Assembly (NCBI GenBank): GCA_025993875.1
Contig: JAMQHH010000028.1
Span: forward strand, 1-44,728
Length of the DNA: 44,728 nt
Source: Candidatus Dojkabacteria bacterium
Lineage (GTDB): Bacteria; Patescibacteriota; Dojkabacteria; J137
Reading direction: 5' to 3'
Positions 40,105 to 44,728 of this stretch are shown piece by piece; the stretch's first letter is position 1, and each line of letters begins with the position of its first letter. The position numbers and the translations under genes are program-made. Under the pieces are notes generated by a model. That model saw nothing but the letters and a program-made list of their open reading frames with translations. It had not been told where the DNA came from and ran no database searches.

Positions 40105-43100
40105 TTAATTTATTGTAAAATTTTCCAGCTCCTCTTTATTTTCCGCTATAGTTTGATCGGTAGCGCCGACAGAATCGACTATCTCCTCTAAGGCCATATC
40201 ACCTCGTTGAGTATCGAGCTGTGCACCTATTTTGTCTAATTTAATACTTAAACCGGCAAGCTCTTTATCTAATACATTAAACGATTCCGGAATATTTGGA
40301 GCTGTAATTTTATTACCTGTAATTATGGCTTTATATGCAGCTGCTCTTCCTACCACATCGTCTGATTTAATTGTTAACATTTCGTGCAGCACCGATGGTA
40401 CGCCATGTGCTTCTAATGCCCAAACCTCCATTTCTCCAAATCTTCTACCTCCACGCTGTGCTTTTCCTCTAAGAGGTTGCTGAGTTACCAGTGTATATGG
40501 GCCGGTGGATCTTGCATGTACCTTATTATCGGCCAAGTGATCCAGTTTTAGAAAATATTTTGTTCCAACGGCAACTTTGTTTGGAAACTTTTTGCCTGTT
40601 CTTCCATCATAAAGGTCAATTTTTTCCTCGATAGAAACACCTTCTTTTTTGGCAAGATCTAGTACAGGGTCAATTGAATAATCTCCAAATGGTTGAACTT
40701 CGGCTTTTACACCTAATTTTCGACATATATTTCCAACATGCGCTTCGATAAGTTGCCCTACATTCATTCTTTTAATCATTCCAGTCGGATTTAATAACAC
40801 ATCTACCCTTGTACCTTCTTTGGTAAATGGCATATCCTCTTCGGGTACTATTTTGGTAATTACACCTTTTTCTCCATGAAATCCTGTTAGTTTATCTCCA
40901 ACCGAAATTTTATGTGTTTTGGCGACCCATACCTTTACCTGCTTTATAACTCCAGAGTTAAGTTTTGCTCCAGAATTTTTATCTAAAACCTGTGTGCCGA
41001 TAACAACTCCTTTATCTCCATAGGGCATTCTTAAAGAATTATCTCTTACATCCCTGGAGTATTCGCCGAAGATAGCTCTAAGTAGTTTTTCTTCTGCGGT
41101 AGGCTCGGATTCTCCTTTTGGAGCAATTATTCCTACCAATATATCGCTCGAATCTACACTTGCTCCAATTCTTACTATTCCCGATTCATCAAGATTTCTT
41201 AGGGCATATTCACCGACTCCCGGTATATCTCTGGTTACTTGTTCTGGCCCTAGTTTCGTTTCTCTAATTTCTTGAATGTATTCTTGTATGTGTACAGATG
41301 TAAGCCTGTCCTCTTTTACGACTTTCTCTGAAATAATAATTCCATCTTCAAAATTATAACCGTCAAATACCAAATATGCAGTTACAAGGTTAACTCCTAA
41401 TGCTAGTTCTCCGTTTTGAGTGGAAGGTCCGTCTGCTAAAACGTCTCCAGCTTTAACAGTACTGCCCTGCATTACAATTGGGGACTGGCTAAAGCAGGAA
41501 TTTTGGTTGGTTCTTGTAAATTTCTCTATAAAGTAGCTTTTCTTTCCTAGTTCCTTATCTTTATAGTCAACAACAATTTTTCGGGCATCCACATATATTA
41601 CTCTACCTTCTCCTTCGGCATAAACAACTCTTCCTGTCGCCTTGGCTGCATCTTTTTCGTAACCTGTACCTACAATTGGAGATTCAGGATTAATTAGCGG
41701 GATTGCCTGATTTTGCATTTTCGATCCCATTAATGTTTTAATGGAGTCGTCGTTTGCTCCAAAAGGAATTAATGCTAGTCCAAGCCCTGCAATCTGAGAA
41801 GGAATTATATCGATAAGGTCAATTTCGTGCACATTAACCTTGGTATATCTTTGCCCGTCTCTTACGTATGTACTTTCCTCTAAGATATTTTTATCGTTAT
41901 CTACATTTATATTAATACTTGCAATTTTATGTTCAAGTTCTATATCTGCATCTATGTAAATAACTTCATCGGTTATGAATGGGACCAACTTAAACTCTTT
42001 TGCTTCAATATCATCGATTTTTTCTACCATCGATGTTGTTAGTTTTTCTCCTTTTTTTATAAGCACTTTGCCTTTAGAATTTGTTAAGTCCTCCTCCATG
42101 ATACGGCCAACAAGCTCTTTTTTCTTCTCTGTTTTACCGTTAAATTTGTTTTTTACAACATAGTAAGGTGCTTCCAAAAATCCATACTCATTTATTCTGG
42201 AATATATTGCCAATTGATTTACCATACCAATTGATGGTCCTTCGGGAGTTGTTACAGGGCAAAGTCTGGAGTAGTGGGAGTTGTGTACATCTCTTACAGA
42301 GAATGTAGCCCTCTCTTTAGTTAATCCTCTTGGACCTCCTGCTGAGATTTTTCTTTTGGCCTCCAGCTCGCTAAATGGATTCTCTTGATCCATAAATCTT
42401 ACTTGCGCACTGCTCCCAAAAAACTGATTAACTGCCGTTACTATTGGTCTTGTATTAATGAGCATTGCCGGAGTTACTTTCTCTTCTACGGAATAAGTAC
42501 TCATCTTGTCGCGGATATTTTTCTCCATTGAAAGTAGCCCACCTCGTAGTTTTTCTGTTAAAAGCTCGTTTACCCCTCTAATTCTCCTATTGCTTAAACT
42601 ATCAATGTCGTCGGGCTCCCGTTGACCGTTATTAAGTTCAATTAAGGTTTTTATAACTTCCACAATATCTCGCTTTTTAAGAGTGTAATCGGATATTGAG
42701 ATATCCTCCTTAATTCCTAGTTTTTTGTTTAATTTGTATCTTCCGATTTTTCCTAAGTAAAATCTCCTTTTATTAAAGAAAATATTATGAATAAGCGCTT
42801 TGGCATTCTCAAGGGTTACTGTATCTTCCGGTCTTAGTTTTCTATAGATATCTATTAAGGCTTCCTCCGTATTTTTTGTAGGATCCTTTTTTAATGTAGT
42901 TTCGAGAATACTCGTTTCTCCTTTATCAACTCCCCCAAAAACTCTCAATATGTCTTCATTGGATGAGTATCCGAGTGCTCTTATTAATGTTGTTAAGATT
43001 ATTCGGGGCCTTTTTTGTAAAAGCTTTATACTCATTACTCCGTATTTATTCATTTCGAATTCATACCAGTTTCCTCTATGAGGCATTAGTTTTACCGAAT

Positions 43101-43554
43101 AAATTTTTTTCTTTGGAGTGGAGTTTTTGCTTTCTCCAAATAAAAGTCCTTCAGATCTTAGTATTTGAAAAACAACAACTCTTTCGTTCCCGTTAACAAT
43201 AAAAGAAGCTCTATCTGTCATCAAAGGAACGTCTGTAAGGTAGATTTTTTGCTTTTTTATCTCACCACTTTTTTTGTTGAGAAGCCTTACATTTACATGA
43301 ACAGGTACTTCGTAGGTTAAGCCAAGTTTTTGAGCTTCCAAAAAGCTTATTTTGGATTTTCCCCACTCTACTTCCTGAAACTCAAGCTCCCAGGAATTCC
43401 CGTTATAGTCTAAAACAGGGTTTATTTCGTCAAAAATCTCCTCAAAACCGTCTTCAACAAAGTTTCGAAAAAATTTCTTTTGCGCCTCTAAAAAATCAAC
43501 ATCCTGGTGCGGAATAGGATTTTTGGTTAGCATTATCCTTTTATTTGCTGGCAT
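40105..43554 (-). CDS. rpoB: DNA-directed RNA polymerase subunit beta
   Basis: A 1149-residue beta subunit, shorter than E. coli (1342) because lineage-specific insertions are absent. Recognisable parts: DFLEAQKKFFRNF at the N-terminus, FIVNGNERVVVFQ, the fork-loop/rifampicin region FGSSAQVRFMDQENPF, SRLCPVTTPEGPSIGMVNQL, GVNLVTAYLVFDGYNFEDGI, and GEKGVITKIVPEEDMPF near the active centre. At rifampicin-contact positions it has Arg386, Ala399 and Lys402 (E. coli Gln513, His526, Arg529). ATG at 43554 abuts a TATAAT; ATG at 43533 is an alternative start that would leave room for a short leader. Confidence 0.98.
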   Translation of the reverse strand: MPANKRIMLTKNPIPHQDVDFLEAQKKFFRNFVEDGFEEIFDEINPVLDYNGNSWELEFQEVEWGKSKISFLEAQKLGLTYEVPVHVNVRLLNKKSGEIKKQKIYLTDVPLMTDRASFIVNGNERVVVFQILRSEGLLFGESKNSTPKKKIYSVKLMPHRGNWYEFEMNKYGVMSIKLLQKRPRIILTTLIRALGYSSNEDILRVFGGVDKGETSILETTLKKDPTKNTEEALIDIYRKLRPEDTVTLENAKALIHNIFFNKRRFYLGKIGRYKLNKKLGIKEDISISDYTLKKRDIVEVIKTLIELNNGQREPDDIDSLSNRRIRGVNELLTEKLRGGLLSMEKNIRDKMSTYSVEEKVTPAMLINTRPIVTAVNQFFGSSAQVRFMDQENPFSELEAKRKISAGGPRGLTKERATFSVRDVHNSHYSRLCPVTTPEGPSIGMVNQLAIYSRINEYGFLEAPYYVVKNKFNGKTEKKKELVGRIMEEDLTNSKGKVLIKKGEKLTTSMVEKIDDIEAKEFKLVPFITDEVIYIDADIELEHKIASININVDNDKNILEESTYVRDGQRYTKVNVHEIDLIDIIPSQIAGLGLALIPFGANDDSIKTLMGSKMQNQAIPLINPESPIVGTGYEKDAAKATGRVVYAEGEGRVIYVDARKIVVDYKDKELGKKSYFIEKFTRTNQNSCFSQSPIVMQGSTVKAGDVLADGPSTQNGELALGVNLVTAYLVFDGYNFEDGIIISEKVVKEDRLTSVHIQEYIQEIRETKLGPEQVTRDIPGVGEYALRNLDESGIVRIGASVDSSDILVGIIAPKGESEPTAEEKLLRAIFGEYSRDVRDNSLRMPYGDKGVVIGTQVLDKNSGAKLNSGVIKQVKVWVAKTHKISVGDKLTGFHGEKGVITKIVPEEDMPFTKEGTRVDVLLNPTGMIKRMNVGQLIEAHVGNICRKLGVKAEVQPFGDYSIDPVLDLAKKEGVSIEEKIDLYDGRTGKKFPNKVAVGTKYFLKLDHLADNKVHARSTGPYTLVTQQPLRGKAQRGGRRFGEMEVWALEAHGVPSVLHEMLTIKSDDVVGRAAAYKAIITGNKITAPNIPESFNVLDKELAGLSIKLDKIGAQLDTQRGDMALEEIVDSVGATDQTIAENKEELENFTIN

Positions 43555-43560
43555 ATTATA
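43555..43560 (-). promoter_or_regulatory. TATAAT abutting the rpoB start codon
   Basis: A perfect TATAAT ends immediately before the ATG at 43554. If used, transcription would start around 43548, inside the third codon, and translation would begin at ATG 43533 with a leader of about 15 nt. Otherwise the operon promoter lies further up in 43561-43633, which also has a ggtac/gtacc hairpin (43588-43601). Confidence 0.35.
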
Positions 43561-43633
43561 ATAGAGTAAACAAATTTAAATTATTTTGGTACTTATGTAC
43601 CCTATAGTTTTGTTTAAATCGTGCCGTATACGC

Positions 43634-43663
43634 AAAAAAACTACTATTATCCCATAGTAGTTT
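43634..43663 (-). terminator. Rho-independent terminator of the surface-protein gene
   Basis: A perfect 10-bp stem (43654-43663 with 43638-43647), loop of 6 nt, followed on the minus strand by seven T (43640-43634). It lies 115 nt after the surface-protein stop codon and upstream of rpoB, so it separates the two transcription units. Confidence 0.82.
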
Positions 43664-43777
43664 AAATTTCTTCCAATTTATATTATTATTATTCTGACCA
43701 AAATTTTTCTGCAAAAAGTGTAGGTATTTATAACACAGAAACATCTTTTTGTAAAGACAAGAAAGTATATTTTGCCA

Positions 43778-44728
43778 TTAACTTTTTTTTCGAAACCTTT
43801 TAGTAAATAAAAGAAGAGCAGGAAGCGGGCTAGTTCCTCCTCCTGCAGCACTAACTGCTAATCCCCCAGCAAGTAAAATTAAAGGAGTAACCAAAACTAC
43901 TTTAACTACCTCTGTTATTGCTTGGTTTGCGTTGGTACCTTCTTCTTGTCCTTCCCCACTTAAAGCTATTAGAGATTCCTCTTCTGTATCTGTAACTGTA
44001 TTAACAGGGTTTGATTCAGGAAAACTCTCAGGTGTTGGTGTAACTGTAACTGTCGGTGCTGCTGTTGGGGTTGGGATTACTACCGGTATCTCTACTGTAA
44101 AACTCTCCTCACTGCTCTCTCCTATCTTTTGTGTTATTTCCTCTCCATTGTTATCTATTCCTGTTGTATATCCTTCTACCTTCCAACTGTATTCTTTTTC
44201 TTCTGTTAATGTTATCTCTAATTCCTGTTCTGTTCCCTCTATCTTTTCTACTGTTTCTAATATCTCTCCATCCAGATATACATGGTACCTTTCTACCTCG
44301 CTTTCTTCTGTATCCGTCCATTGTAAGGTTGGATTTAAATTATCTATTGTTACATCTACAGGATATTCCAATGTTAGTTCCAATACTTCGGGATTTACTG
44401 TAAATGTTACTTCTTCCATCTCTCCGCTTTCTACATCTCCTGCTCTTAGTGCTGTTACACTCCAGCTATGTTCTCCTATTAATTTTGTTCCTGCATATTG
44501 ATACTGTGATTCTTCTGTTGTAGCATTTAGTTCTCCATCCAGATATACAAGATATCTTTCTACTGTTGGATCTACCGAACTTTCCCAGTCTAAAAGTGGT
44601 TTTGTATCTGTTATTTCTTCCTCGTTTACAGGATAAACTGGATTAAATTTTATTCTGTAATTTGGATTATCTAAAGAAGCTGTAAAGTTTAGAGAAAATT
44701 CGGATGTAGAGCCCAGGTTATTTGTAGC
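43778..44728 (-). CDS. Fn3-repeat surface protein, C-terminally anchored, 5' end beyond window
   Basis: The frame is open to the right edge, so only the last ~316 residues are seen. Two fibronectin-III-like beta domains repeat with a period of 89 residues: PLLDWESSVDPTVERYLVYL and PTLQWTDTEESEVERYHVYL, each followed by DGE and a WSV/WKV strand. A Pro/Thr-rich stalk (IPTPTAAPTVTVTPTPE) and an acidic spacer come next. The end has a hydrophobic helix (VVKVVLVTPLILLAGGLAV), a Gly-rich turn, a second short hydrophobic stretch and a basic tail KRFRKKS. This layout is that of a cell-surface protein held by its C-terminus; no LPXTG motif is seen. The ATG at 44419 is internal, not the start. Confidence 0.8.
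   Translation of the reverse strand, partial: ATNNLGSTSEFSLNFTASLDNPNYRIKFNPVYPVNEEEITDTKPLLDWESSVDPTVERYLVYLDGELNATTEESQYQYAGTKLIGEHSWSVTALRAGDVESGEMEEVTFTVNPEVLELTLEYPVDVTIDNLNPTLQWTDTEESEVERYHVYLDGEILETVEKIEGTEQELEITLTEEKEYSWKVEGYTTGIDNNGEEITQKIGESSEESFTVEIPVVIPTPTAAPTVTVTPTPESFPESNPVNTVTDTEEESLIALSGEGQEEGTNANQAITEVVKVVLVTPLILLAGGLAVSAAGGGTSPLPALLLFTKRFRKKS
44266..44548. repeat. 267-bp-period direct repeat within the Fn3 gene
   Basis: The 16-nt sequence ctccatccagatatac occurs at 44266-44281 and 44533-44548. The 267-nt (89-codon) offset matches the protein repeat unit, so the domains arose by tandem duplication and retain DNA identity in places. Confidence 0.75.

Noticed and set aside
43932-44501. 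189-codon plus-strand frame opposite the Fn3 gene
   Set aside because: Ser/Val-rich shadow of the antisense strand; the minus-strand reading has domain repeats, a stalk and an anchor.
1-44728. Alternative genetic code with UGA as an amino acid
   Set aside because: TGA ends the RluA-family gene and the methyltransferase at 19133, and conserved Trp positions use TGG.
1-44728. CRISPR array, insertion sequence, prophage or integrase
   Set aside because: No regularly spaced repeats, transposase, integrase or terminal inverted repeats seen on reading through both strands.

Overview
The window is AT-rich, densely packed DNA read with the standard bacterial code: Trp is TGG, and TAA, TAG and TGA all terminate genes, so the UGA=Gly code of Gracilibacteria/Absconditabacteria is excluded. 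Compact operons, almost no Shine-Dalgarno sequences, a split str operon, an Elp3-type radical SAM/GNAT protein, a TrmB-type regulator and many small unassigned membrane proteins suggest a Candidate Phyla Radiation (Patescibacteria) genome of the Dojkabacteria/Katanobacteria sort. That placement is inference; rpoB, rpoC, rpsL and rpsG here would settle it. I see no IS element, prophage, integron or CRISPR array.

Layout. 1-2123: a 5'-truncated ABC-F ATPase, a GC-rich foldable spacer and a DUF1801 protein. 2242-5996: a thymidine-kinase-like P-loop protein diverging from an ECF sigma factor, which overlaps a gene for a large single-pass envelope protein (probable anti-sigma or sensor). 6044-9729: TatD nuclease plus an unknown protein, diverging from rpsT, a four-helix membrane protein, a free-standing tRNA-binding domain and a SAM methyltransferase. 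9735-12267: a three-gene ABC-2 exporter. 12404-13078: an RluA-family pseudouridine synthase.

13048-23556 is one long leftward surface-glycan locus: Wzm/Wzt ABC export pair, two methyltransferases, a GT-D enzyme, two GT4 and one GT2 glycosyltransferases, then a GtrA-GtrB-GT-C trio like the serotype-conversion modules that decorate finished polysaccharides. galE (23842-24837) lies just outside it. 24885-27533 is a four-gene leftward operon (methyltransferase and three unassigned proteins, two membrane-anchored) diverging from elp3.

29423-31875 holds a SpeD-family pyruvoyl decarboxylase, convergent with agmatine deiminase, then a TrmB regulator with a well-formed promoter and a candidate operator. 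Decarboxylase plus agmatine deiminase suggests arginine to agmatine to N-carbamoylputrescine, so this SpeD homologue may be an arginine rather than an AdoMet decarboxylase. Next come tRNA-Ala(CGC), a GT4 gene and recF.

34327-43554 is the leftward transcription/translation operon rpoB-rpoC-rpsL-rpsG-yraN-zinc ribbon, without fusA/tuf. RpoB has natural substitutions at rifampicin-contact positions, S12 has a 24-residue insertion, and yraN seems to start at a non-canonical codon. An intrinsic terminator separates this operon from a Fn3-repeat surface protein that runs off the right edge.

The most unusual regulatory feature is spacing: three genes (elp3, the SpeD homologue, and the methyltransferase at 27533) have a -10 box whose last base lies exactly 7 nt before the A of the start codon. 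This predicts leaderless mRNAs.
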